Assembly (NCBI RefSeq): GCF_015074785.1
Contig: NZ_CP042464.1
Coordinates: 558,001-622,000 of the forward strand
Direction of reading: 5' to 3'
DNA from: Segatella copri
Lineage (GTDB): Bacteria > Bacteroidota > Bacteroidia > Bacteroidales > Bacteroidaceae
Length of the DNA: 64,000 bases
Within the stretch, counting starts at the first letter, position 1; each line of letters opens with the position of its first letter. Below, piece after piece: positions 46,701 through 53,390 of the stretch. The translations under genes and the position numbers were made by a program. Under the pieces are notes generated by a model, which worked only from the letters and a program-made list of their open reading frames with translations, made no database searches and was not told the origin of the DNA.

Positions 46701-46752
46701 TATCAACATCGTGAAGCGTGGCAGCAAGACAATGAAAGTTATCATCAAATAA
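43714..46752 (+). CDS. BspA-type (DUF285) repeat surface protein
   Basis: 1012 residues with a long signal peptide (hydrophobic core about 30-45, cut near VVAQ-I). N-terminal discoidin-like beta region, two CxxC-containing zinc-ribbon-like segments (about 200-330), then six 24-25-residue repeats of the form NVTNMxxMFxxCQNLSSLDLSKFNT (about 555-710, DNA unit about 75 bp). The C-terminal tail (YYDLQGNRLNAPQKGINIVKRG) matches tails of exported Prevotella proteins. BspA proteins bind host components; the ligand here is unknown. One repeat lacks a residue (CQLSSL). Confidence 0.85.
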   Translation: MNNKKSTISKQWSYITDLVSTNAVKSRRLSLLMLMLLTLLFVPTRVVAQIDYDTSVKFKALAGNPEGIVGMTYTNLFDGQKTRGNFSMWCCGFINGSSSAYVIFEASKAGVPVGYTITTGDDNASMKGRNPLSWKLYGNNEGKDGNWKLIQEISNDEKLEDKNYASYDFKCEGSTYYKYFKWEITAIHSGKTLQVGEFELKLKTTCSHKNADGSSALGKAIETIEATCVEHGYTTHECSICHSIVKVDNNDELKKHTPTHHVQIDATCTATGKIEYWQCSVCKKLFSDANATTEITDAASLDIPAKGHKYNSEGTCTVCGVVNHRCALFDNLDGITNVTITDNDARYPWQMLNLEADGMKNLGFDIPKGSKGLMSDNYDQESTTSRTVVTFTVEKLILLTFKYLVSSEEDDKATITLDSKTYGTISGIKEIEIKALLSAGKHSLNLSYEKDRMYKKGADRAFIYNLKTATTISDYVAQYDDTNTTLTFKKVTDANISDIVNNSVIVDQYNNVKEICTTLGNVTIKNIVFDESFKTYAPTSLKDFFKNCTALETISNIENLNTANVTNMTSMFDNCQNLSSLNLSKFNTENVTNMSYMFDNCQNLSSLDLSKFNTAKVTNMYAMFTHCQNLSSLDLSKFNTANVTDMSWMFSDCQLSSLDLSNFNTEKVREMYNMFSFCQKLSSLNLTNFNTEKVTNMDYMFNGCSDLTTIYASDKFIIAEFNNGYKMFYGCKLLKGALPKYDENLTSSDYANYVNGYFTKLVGKNGEEKIGAVGDILTADNLTLDDNKDFVVYEPFTAKAASYSREMKTGTTWATLCLPFEVSLENKDFRAFKLLSANEGTNTVELEEITTSIAAGTPVIIKMNEGATELNFSVDNKEIAKEVNTSETENGSYQLQGIYTKKVFDKDADNNCYIVKGDKLMNPAKLLENTNNKTVGSKPFRAYMVDNSTATAAGAKMFSIAIGGGTTAIDSLNTIADDNATYYDLQGNRLNAPQKGINIVKRGSKTMKVIIK

Positions 46753-46765
46753 AAAACTGAGAATT

Positions 46766-46927
46766 ATGAAAAATAAAGAATATGTAAAGCCAGAGATGAA
46801 TGTCTACCAAATGGAGACTCCATCTATCCTCGCTGGCTCTGTAATAGAGAAAGCAAAGGAAGAGGATTATAACGAAGATGCTGTTAGCAACTATCGCGAT
46901 CCAAGTGGCAGCATTTGGGCTGATTAA
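46766..46927 (+). CDS. Short Bacteroidales peptide gene (KPEMxVYQMETxSILAGS type)
   Basis: 53 residues, 13 bp after the BspA stop. The N-terminal part KNKEYVKPEMNVYQMETP then SILAGSV follows a pattern I recognise from many small Bacteroidales proteins ('YxxPxxxVxxL...LAGS'), followed by an acidic tail. No transmembrane helix. The function is not known to me; it looks like a leader plus exported or processed tail. Co-transcribed with the BspA gene. Confidence 0.6.
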   Translation: MKNKEYVKPEMNVYQMETPSILAGSVIEKAKEEDYNEDAVSNYRDPSGSIWAD

Positions 46928-46935
46928 AAGAAGTC

Positions 46936-46979
46936 TCACCCCTCCCCCTGCCATAGATGGCTGTTGGGAGGGCGTTTTT
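46936..46979 (+). terminator. Terminator after the short peptide gene
   Basis: Stem cacccctcccc... / ...gggagggcg with atagatggc loop, followed by TTTTT. Confidence 0.6.
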
Positions 46980-47035
46980 GGTATGCTCGGCTATGCTACA
47001 TTGACGGGTTCATACCCCGAAAGGTACCCAAAATA

Positions 47036-47113
47036 GAAACCGCATGTACGGTGGTGTGAGAGGTCGGAAAACGAAAGTAGGAGAATAACTACTTCGTTTT
47101 CCTCCTACTCGAT
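47036..47113 (+). mobile_element. 3' remnant of a group II intron (half of domain V, domain VI)
   Basis: gaaaccgcatgtacggt matches the tetraloop and 3' strand of intron domain V; ggtgtgagagg follows as in many bacterial introns. Then a stem ggaaaacgaa...ttcgttttcc with an inner agtag/actac pair (47066-47102) fits domain VI, and ctactcgat is a common intron end. The 5' strand of domain V and all upstream domains and the reverse transcriptase are missing. Confidence 0.7.
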
Positions 47114-47929
47114 TATGGTGCGAGCTATAATAAACGCAATTTGGACTACTACAAGCGTTTCTATCTCCTTTTCCCTGACATACAGATTGTGAACACATGT
47201 GTTCACAATCTTAGTTGGTCGCATATACGCCGCATACTTTCTGTTTCAGACCCCAATGCCAGACTTTGGTATTTGAAAACCGCAGATAAAGACATGTGGA
47301 GTTTTCGTGCGCTTGATCGTAACATATCCACACAATACTATGAGCGTAGATTGGCTGCGCAACGTGAGAAATCGGCACTGCCGGTAGATATGGAAAACTC
47401 AACCGACCCATTGGAATATATCAAAAATCCAATGATGGCAGAGTTCATGGGGTTTCATCGTGATGCTGATTATAACGAAAGCGATTTTGAAAAAGCTTTA
47501 ATTGACAACCTTGAAAAGTTCATCATGGAACTTGGACGAGGCTTTGCCTTTGTTGAGCGTCAACAGCACATAGTTACTGATACGGACGATTTTTATATTG
47601 ATTTGGTATTCTACAACTATCGCATGAAGCGTTTTGTCATCTTTGAGCTAAAGACACATAAACTCACACACCAAGATATAGGTCAACTTGATATGTATGT
47701 ACGAATGTATGACGACCTTATCAAAGGTGCTGATGACGCTCCTACTATTGGAGTGCTGCTTTGCACAGATACCGACAATACGATAGCACGTTATTCTGTA
47801 CTTCACGACAACAATCAGTTGTTTGCAGCCAAGTATATGACTTATATGCCAACAGAAGAAGAACTGCGCAATGAAATTGAACAACAAAAACGTTTCTTTA
47901 TGGAGCAGCATGGTTCTCGTAATTTATAA
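47114..47929 (+). pseudogene. DUF1016/YhcG PD-(D/E)XK nuclease, 5'-truncated behind the intron remnant
   Basis: The frame continues from the intron end as YGASYNKRNLDYYKRFY, the last part of the DUF1016 N-terminal domain, and then runs intact through the nuclease domain: FYIDLVFYNYRMKRFVIFELK supplies D...ExK. The first ~50 codons and the native start are absent. The first ATG is at 47141, so a shortened product starting MDYYKRF is possible. The family is frequent in type I restriction loci. Confidence 0.85.
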
Positions 47930-47936
47930 GAACTCA

Positions 47937-48033
47937 AGCTTTGCAAGTTTAGCCCCACACGCCCTGTAAGGGGCGTGCTGCTTCTGGGAGCTTTTGGGCC
48001 TTCAGGGCGTGTAGGGCAAAACTTGCGAAACTT
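47937..48033. repeat. REP-like palindrome, copy 2, between convergent nuclease remnants
   Basis: Ends ctttgcaagtttagcccc and ...gggcaaaacttgcgaaac are inverted copies of the conserved termini. The interior holds gagcttttgggccttcag, also found in copy 4. May act as a bidirectional terminator. Confidence 0.85.
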
Positions 48034-48046
48034 GAATAATTCAATA

Positions 48047-49191
48047 TTATTCGTGTTCAATGCTACCCCCAAACTTAGCTTCCCATTCCTCTATCGTCGG
48101 CATAGTTCCTTCTAATTTTTCAGGATAGAATTTTTCTAGATCGTACTCAGAAATAGCTATGGGTTGGCTGCTTGATTCCAGGGCATATTGTGCCTGGATA
48201 CGGTCTTTCTCCTTGCAAATAAGTAAACCTATAGTAGGATTGTCACGCCCCTCTTTGCGAAGAAGGTGGTTACAAGCTACTACATAACCACCAAGTTGCC
48301 CGACATCAGCAAAGGTGAATGAACCTATCTTGACTTCCAGAACTATGTAGCATGACAAGTTCAAATTATAAAAGAGCAAGTCGATAAAGTTCTCTTTCTC
48401 TCCAATCTGCAAGCGATATTCCTTGCCTACGTAGGCAAAACCTGTACCAAGTTCTGTTAGGAATTTGGTGATATTGTTGAGCAAAGCATCTTTAAGAATG
48501 CGCTCATTATATGGTTTGGTGATTCCAGTGAAAGCAAAGTTGTATGGGTCTCTTGTGATTTCTTGTGCCAAATCGCTGCCGACCTCAGGTAATGTGCGGG
48601 TAAAATTGCTCAAAGCTTTCCCTTGTCGTTCATACAGAGACGAGTCTATGTAATTGTGAAGGACATTCCTGCTCCAGCCGTTTACTACTGTTTGGTGTAT
48701 ATAGAACAAAGCCTTCTGTGGCTCTGTTAGGAATTTGTCAATCAACAGCATGTGATGCCCCCAAGGAGTTGAGAAAATATCTTTTTCCACTTGGTCAGCA
48801 ACTTGCTGACCAATTTTCGTGGTGTTATTTTTTATTCCAAGTTGAGGCAAATTGGCATCCCTTTCCAATTGGTCAGCAATTGCTGACCAATTTCTGTGTA
48901 TGGTAGATACATGCAATAGAAATTCTTCATATAAAGAAGATTCTTCGGTGAAAAGCAAGTTGCCAAAGGATTTGCTTCTTTCAAATCTCTACTAAGATTT
49001 TTGAAGAACTTACTGCCCCAACGTGTCTCAGCTTTTAAGGCAACAATATCTCTGCCCAAACTCCAATAGAACTTGAGCATTTCTGTATTCACCTTTACCG
49101 CAGCCTTTATCTGGCTCTGGCGATAACGCTTACAGAGTTCCTTGACCCATTTCAAATAATCTTTATCTAAAATGTTTATCGGTTTGTTCAT
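48047..49191 (-). pseudogene. DUF1016/YhcG PD-(D/E)XK nuclease, frameshifted
   Basis: 5' part 49191-48832 (MNKPINILDKDYLKWVKELC..., GSKFFKNLSRDLKEANP, NLLYMKNFYCMYL) and 3' part to 48047 (NLPQLGIKNN, IFSTPWGHHMLLIDKF, NFIDLLFYNLNLSCYIVLEVK) together make one full family member. They sit in different frames; the shift lies between about 48960 and 48860. The catalytic D...ExK is intact in the 3' part. A one-base indel accounts for it. Confidence 0.88.
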
Positions 49192-49417
49192 ATTTTTGTT
49201 CCTTTACAATAGCTTTAGATACAAATAAAAAAATGCTTTCTTCTATCTGTCTCATACGCCATTCATTTATTTTTCTGCAAATATACGATTATTTTGTGAA
49301 ACCTACAAGAATAACCGTTTTTTTTCGCGAAAATGTTTTTTTGAAGTCTTTGCAAGAATGCTGTTAATATCCTTGTTCTCCTTTTGTTGCCTCATTTTCA
49401 GATTAGGCGGAACAGGG
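49192..49417. other. AT-rich spacer without a gene
   Basis: No supported gene; a candidate minus-strand -7 box CAAATATA (TATATTTG, about 49278-49285) may serve the frameshifted nuclease gene. Confidence 0.4.
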
Positions 49418-49694
49418 TTAGGGCTCACCGAGGAAGTAGAGGATGTAGGAGACTTGCATTGGGGTGAACTCCTTGCAGTTCTTGCCATACCCTTTGCCAG
49501 CACATCTTCCTGGCAATTTCAAGGCTTCGCTGGGACATGCCTTCTTCCATGCCTTCAGCTCTGCCTTTTTCCATACCTTCTTCCATTCCTTTCTGGTACC
49601 TGTCATCCAGGAGGTACAGGAGCTTCGTGGCATCAAAGCCAAGGACTGCTATCGTTTCTATACCGACATCGGAAGACGCAAAAACCATAGCCAT
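49411..49694 (-). pseudogene. Chimeric remnant: Rpn-like transposase tail joined to a DUF4248 3' end
   Basis: The 5' side reads GFDATKLLYLLDDRYQKG then EEGMEKGRAEGMEEG and IARKM, as in C-terminal tails of Rpn/PD-(D/E)XK transposase-like proteins (tentative). In another frame the 3' side reads GYGKNCKEFTPMQVSYILYF, identical to the end of the complete DUF4248 gene at 52853. 49411-49486 repeats 52846-52921 with two mismatches. Confidence 0.55.
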
Positions 49695-49837
49695 ACTTAC
49701 TTTCTAGACAGAATGCAGGAGAAGTTGAACGACAAAATGCGAAAGGATGATGAATTGGAAAGAATGAAACGTTAAAATGGCATGAAGTTGGTATTTGGAA
49801 TTTTTTCGTAGAAATTCAACAGAAAGTTAACAAAAAG

Positions 49838-49869
49838 TTTGGTAAAGTGAAAATAAAAGCATAATTTTG
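49838..49869 (+). promoter_or_regulatory. Promoter of the small protein-GNAT pair
   Basis: TTTG (49838-49841), 20-nt spacer, TAATTTTG (49862-49869): a full match to the Bacteroidetes consensus, 40 nt before the first ATG. Confidence 0.75.
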
Positions 49870-49908
49870 CAAATTAAATAAGTACATAACATTAAAAACA
49901 AGAAGATT

Positions 49909-50070
49909 ATGGCAATAGAAATTAAAACAATACCTGTCCTTCATGGTGAGGCAGCAGCTCGTTTCGTTGAAGCGGCTGATGAGGCATTGGAAAAGCGTGG
50001 CTCCATTGACTTCTCCAAGCAAGTAGCCAAGGCACGTGCTATATTAAAACGTTCAAAACTGTACATTTAA
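49909..50070 (+). CDS. Small putative antitoxin preceding a GNAT protein
   Basis: 53 residues, MAIEIKTIPVLHGEAAARFV... The predicted structure is mostly helical with a short N-terminal strand (EIKTIPVL) that suggests a swapped-strand DNA-binding dimer. It ends 1 bp before the GNAT gene and shares its promoter. Small protein followed by acetyltransferase is the TacA-TacT type arrangement. Antitoxin role is inferred; sequence family not recognised. Confidence 0.55.
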   Translation: MAIEIKTIPVLHGEAAARFVEAADEALEKRGSIDFSKQVAKARAILKRSKLYI

Positions 50071-50071
50071 A

Positions 50072-50674
50072 ATGTTAGAGCAATGTGATTTTATGGAACT
50101 GACAGAGGAAGTCTTGCAGCAATGCAAAGGCTTCACTTGTAAGGATGAGGACATAACAGAGTTCTTCACCCAAGACTATGCTGACTATGCCTATCAGTTG
50201 CTTGGAAAATCATATTGTTTTGTTAAACCAGATACATCTGAAATAGTCTGTGCATTTACAGTTGCTAATTCGAGTGTAAAAGTAGATTCACTTCCTTCAA
50301 ACCTTCGGAATAAGCTTAATAGAAAGATTCCGAATGCTAAGCGAAGACCGCAGTATCCAGCAGTGTTGGTTGGACAGTTGGCAGTAAGCGATTTGTTCAG
50401 TGGGCATCATGTGGGAGATGAATTGTTGGATTTCATCAAATCATGGTTTATAGACCCATTGAATAAAACAGGATGCCGATATGTCATTGTTGATGCCGTC
50501 AACCATTCGAAAGTGTTTGAATATTATCAACGAAATGGTTTCAAGTTCTTGTTTTCGTCAGATGAGGAAGAATGGACCTTTTTGCATAACAAAGGTCTAG
50601 AGCCAACAACTCCGATAGAGCCGATGAAGACACGACTGATGTACTTTGATTTGATTTATCTTCGCACAAAATAA
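50072..50674 (+). CDS. GNAT family acetyltransferase (possible toxin)
   Basis: 200 residues. A GNAT fold with the acetyl-CoA region VLVGQLAVSDLFSGHHVGDELL (about 93-114) and the terminal YVIVDAVNHSKVFEYYQRNGFK strand-helix. GNAT toxins paired with a small upstream protein acetylate aminoacyl-tRNA; an ordinary acetyltransferase cannot be ruled out. The gene starts 1 bp after its partner's stop. Confidence 0.75.
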   Translation: MLEQCDFMELTEEVLQQCKGFTCKDEDITEFFTQDYADYAYQLLGKSYCFVKPDTSEIVCAFTVANSSVKVDSLPSNLRNKLNRKIPNAKRRPQYPAVLVGQLAVSDLFSGHHVGDELLDFIKSWFIDPLNKTGCRYVIVDAVNHSKVFEYYQRNGFKFLFSSDEEEWTFLHNKGLEPTTPIEPMKTRLMYFDLIYLRTK

Positions 50675-50762
50675 CAAATAAAAGATGCCCTAATTTAAAG
50701 GAAATTAAAGCAATCGGCTGCAATCAATATACTCTTGATAAGCTAAGAAGTGCTATAGTTCC

Positions 50763-50805
50763 AAGGGTCTATACACCTCGACAAGAGGGTGTATAGACCC
50801 TTTTT
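50763..50805 (+). terminator. Terminator after the GNAT gene
   Basis: Stem agggtctatacacc / gggtgtatagaccct with a 9-nt loop and T run. Its agggtctata arm reappears in the terminator at 51328-51373. Confidence 0.85.
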
Positions 50806-51130
50806 CCTATTGCATGATGTCTTCAGGTAGAAGTATCTTAGCTTCTTCGTTATTATATCCCATCATGTTATGCTTTATTATTATCGTTCACAAAGATAAT
50901 CTTTCTGAACGATAATTCCAAATATTTGAGTAACAATTAGTTGCATGTTATTGTTATTTTACTATTAATCGGAATTATTAAGTAGTATTTGCATGTTTTT
51001 TACTGGATTTAAGGTTGCTTTTCATCGATTTTCTTCATCGGATTACGCGGAATTATCCGATGAAAAATCTGCGGAATCTGCGTGACTTTAAATCCAAGCC
51101 AAGAATCTGTGTGAATCTGTGAAATCTGTG
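50806..51130. other. Intergenic stretch with AATCTG-type short repeats
   Basis: No gene. At 51060-51130 aatctg units recur (gcggaatctgcgtgac, gaatctgtgtgaatctgtga), a pattern common in Bacteroidales spacers. They run directly into the DUF1016 fragment. Also ttcatcggat/atccgatgaa form a small inverted repeat (about 51034-51066). Confidence 0.5.
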
Positions 51131-51325
51131 GGACAAGGTGGAAGACTTAGTCTTGACTTGCGTGCGGAATTTCCTCAGAGTGAGGGATTTTCCAGGACCA
51201 ACTTGTATGATATCAAACGGTGGTTTGCGTTCTATTCAAGTCAAATAGAATTTGTCCACCAGGCTGGTGGACAATTTTCCACTTTTCACTTGTTTGCTAC
51301 TGCGAATGTCGGCTGTACGATATAA
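51131..51325 (+). pseudogene. DUF1016 N-terminal fragment
   Basis: About 60 codons reading GGRLSLDLRAEFPQSEGFSRTNLYDIKRWFAFYSS, the RLSxDL...GFSRxNL...FY block of DUF1016 N-terminal domains. It lacks both the start and the nuclease domain. The fourth broken member of this family in the window. Confidence 0.7.
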
Positions 51326-51327
51326 AG

Positions 51328-51373
51328 AAGGGTCTATACGCCACCCGTTCATCGTGTCATATAGACCCTTTTT
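51328..51373. terminator. Terminator at the end of the ATPase remnant
   Basis: Stem agggtctat/atagaccct with T run; sequence related to the terminator at 50763. Confidence 0.7.
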
Positions 51374-51381
51374 CTGTTGTT

Positions 51382-52543
51382 TTATGGTGTTGCTATTTTC
51401 ATCTCCGTATCAACGCTTAGTTTGCACAAATTACTCATTGCATAGAGTGGAATTACATCTACATGGCGAATGGCATCCTGGGATTCTTTATCAACATACT
51501 CAAACTCTCCGAAATTCTCTAGGGATGTACGAACAGCATGATGAAGAGCCTTCTTTCTCATGAATAGCCATAAGCTTTGCATGCTACCCCTGGTAGTGGC
51601 TTTCACTTCTATCGGTAAAACCATACCATCCTTGGCTTCCAGAAAATCAATCTCAGCATTGGTCCCTCTTGACAAATTCTGCCAATAATACATTTCTGCC
51701 TTCTGGAAACAGTCGTGGTTCTTGACGAGTTCCAAACCAGCAAACATTTCTGATGCAGCACCTTTATTGACGAAATCAACATCCGAAGCTAAAAGTACAT
51801 TGGCAGCAGGAGTACCCAACATGGTTTGCATCAGTCCCAAATCCAAGAAAAGATATTTCCTGTAGCTGTCATTCTCTTCAGCTCCAAGTGGAACGCCATT
51901 TCCATCACTATGGGTCACCGGCTTTATGAGTCCTGCCAAGGTCAATAAATGAAGTGCGTCTTTGATAACCGAAGAATGAACATCATCGGCCACCTGCCTA
52001 TAGACAAACTTACTGCCAGCCTGCAAAGCTACGGAACGCAAAACCTTTCTCAATAAAGCCGGAGATACACGCGACTTGTACTTGGCAAAATCATCCTGAT
52101 AGGTATCCAGAATATCATTATGGACATGAGCGCATTCTATGTAACTGTTAGTCTCTATCCATTCTGTAACTGCGGCAGGCATACCACCCACCAGATAGAA
52201 AGTCTTCAACTGGTCCACCAGTTTATTATGAACGGCCTCTGGAAGCGGAGATGAGGGTGAAGCCTGCTGCTTGTAACTCACCGTGGTATCTAGTCCCTGT
52301 GCCATGAGAAATTCTTATGCTTTCACACGTTCTATGCACGTCAATATCCTTTGAAAAGAGTCCTCTTATGGATGGCTGGCTCTCCAGATTGATCTCTACA
52401 AAGTACTTGAATTCTTTACCAAAGTGGCGCACAGCAGAAGATTTTCCTACTTGTCTGGCTCCACGTATCAGCAGCGGTTTTCTTCTTTGAGAAGCCTTCC
52501 ACTCCAGGAGTTTTTTATCTATAATTCGCTTGTAATATGTCAT
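51382..52543 (-). pseudogene. AAA_14/DUF4143 ATPase with internal deletion and frameshift
   Basis: The 5' part has KPLLIRGARQVGKSSAVRHFG (Walker A, about 22-42) and runs to DIDVHRTCESI. The 3' part in another frame starts FLMAQGLDTTVSYKQQASP and contains the DUF4143 domain with GTNAEIDFLEAKDGMVLPIEVK, a nuclease-like motif. The joint (about 52300-52330) lacks roughly 80-90 residues including Walker B. Such ATPases are common, often with addiction or mobile roles, in Bacteroidales. Non-functional as read. Confidence 0.85.
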
Positions 52544-52569
52544 TTTGTATAATTTATTGATTTACAGTG

Positions 52570-52577
52570 CAAAGATA
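52570..52577 (-). promoter_or_regulatory. -7 box of the AAA/DUF4143 gene
   Basis: Minus strand TATCTTTG, 27 nt before the ATG at 52543. TTGACT of the adjoining repeat lies 15 nt upstream of it, resembling a -35 element. Confidence 0.6.
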
Positions 52578-52581
52578 CAAC

Positions 52582-52667
52582 TTTTATCCAAAAGTCAAGG
52601 CAAACAATAGTTAATTTTATCCAAAAGTCAAGGCTAAAATAATGGCTTTTTATCCAAAAGTCAAGGC
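52582..52667 (-). promoter_or_regulatory. Three identical 20-bp direct repeats upstream of the ATPase gene
   Basis: ttttatccaaaagtcaaggc at 52582-52601, 52615-52634 and 52648-52667, each exactly 33 bp apart (three helical turns). The nearest copy touches the -7 region. Probably operator sites or self-regulatory sequences for the DUF4143 ATPase. Confidence 0.7.
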
Positions 52668-52736
52668 TAAGAGCCTAAAACTGCCGTCATCAAGAATCTG
52701 TGTCGCCAAAATCGTGATGCAGCATTCTCGCTTGAG

Positions 52737-52798
52737 GCGGATTGCAAATCCGCAAGGAAATAGGTCGAGCCTTTTTTGACGTCGGATTGCAAATCCGC
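52737..52798. repeat. Twin palindromes gcggattgcaaatccgc
   Basis: Two copies of the 15-bp core cggattgcaaatccg, near 52738 and at 52783-52797. This REP-type palindrome is familiar from Bacteroidales spacers. Confidence 0.7.
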
Positions 52799-52852
52799 CG
52801 GAACGCCTAGCGGGGGTGCGTTTCTTCTTTACGTCTGGTGTAGGAAACAGGG

Positions 52853-53062
52853 TTAGGGTTCACCGAGGAAGTAGAGGATGTAGGAGACTTGCATCGGGGT
52901 GAACTCCTTGCAGTTCTTGCCGTAACCGGTGGCGGCGAGCTTCTGGAGAAGGTCGGGGATGCGCTGGATCCATCGCATCAGGTGAGCACTGGCTACTGCT
53001 GGAGTAGCATCGGGAAAATATAGAAGAGCTAGCTCTTGCTTGGTATAACTTCTTAAATCCAT
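52853..53062 (-). CDS. DUF4248 family protein
   Basis: 69 residues: MDLRSYTKQELALLYFPDATPAVASAHLMRWI..., ending FTPMQVSYILYFLGEP. Matches the small DUF4248 family that follows VapE/BT4734-type genes in Bacteroidales; resembles a helix-turn-helix. Its 3' 70 bp are duplicated at 49411-49486. It should be followed by the HU-like gene, which is instead at 39184-39735. Confidence 0.85.
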   Translation of the reverse strand: MDLRSYTKQELALLYFPDATPAVASAHLMRWIQRIPDLLQKLAATGYGKNCKEFTPMQVSYILYFLGEP

Positions 53063-53116
53063 AGTTTTGTTTGATTTTTATGAGGGTTATGAATGAGTTG
53101 CGGTTCATAAGCTACT

Positions 53117-53204
53117 GACTTTTGCATCGTAAGTCTCTGACTTTTGTATCGTAAGTCTCTGGCTTTTGCACCGTAAGTCTTTGGTTTCCGTTTCGGAAGT
53201 AACC
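53117..53204. repeat. Four tandem 22-bp repeats (iteron-like)
   Basis: Units at 53117, 53139, 53161 and 53183 of the form gacttttgcatcgtaagtctct; the first two differ at one base, the third at three, the fourth is diverged. They lie upstream of DUF4248, beside a nested inverted repeat. Confidence 0.85.
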
Positions 53205-53212
53205 GGCTTTGC

Positions 53213-53356
53213 TATGACACATGACACTTATGACAGTGAATTCTGAAGATTTGCTCTCGCGCGGGCAGGCAGGAAAAATCAGGCCGAAAGTTCCTGCCTG
53301 CCCGCGTGCGAGGCGAAAAGTTGAAAAACTAGTGTCATAAGTGTCATAGTGTCATA
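53213..53356. repeat. Nested inverted repeats between VapE-like and DUF4248 genes
   Basis: Outer arms tatgacacatgacacttatg... (53213-53237) and 53331-53356 are inverted copies with one gap and one mismatch, each built of TGACAC/GTGTCA units. Inside is a perfect 16-bp GC-rich stem cgcgggcaggcaggaa (53260-53275 / 53291-53306). Confidence 0.85.
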
Positions 53357-53390
53357 ATCTGACCAGTGGGAACCGATGGCTTGGGAACGG

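Noticed and set aside
40172..47929. The two DUF1016 pieces as halves of one interrupted gene
   Set aside because: Both contain the same stretch of the N-terminal domain and the first has its own C-terminal tail, so they are separate paralogs.
49464..49775. Plus-strand frame ending ...RMQEKLNDKMRKDDELERMKR
   Set aside because: The last ~40 codons look protein-like, but the rest is antisense to the Rpn/DUF4248 remnant; not enough to support a gene.
53117..53204. Possible CRISPR array
   Set aside because: The 22-bp units are contiguous with no spacers and no cas genes are near.
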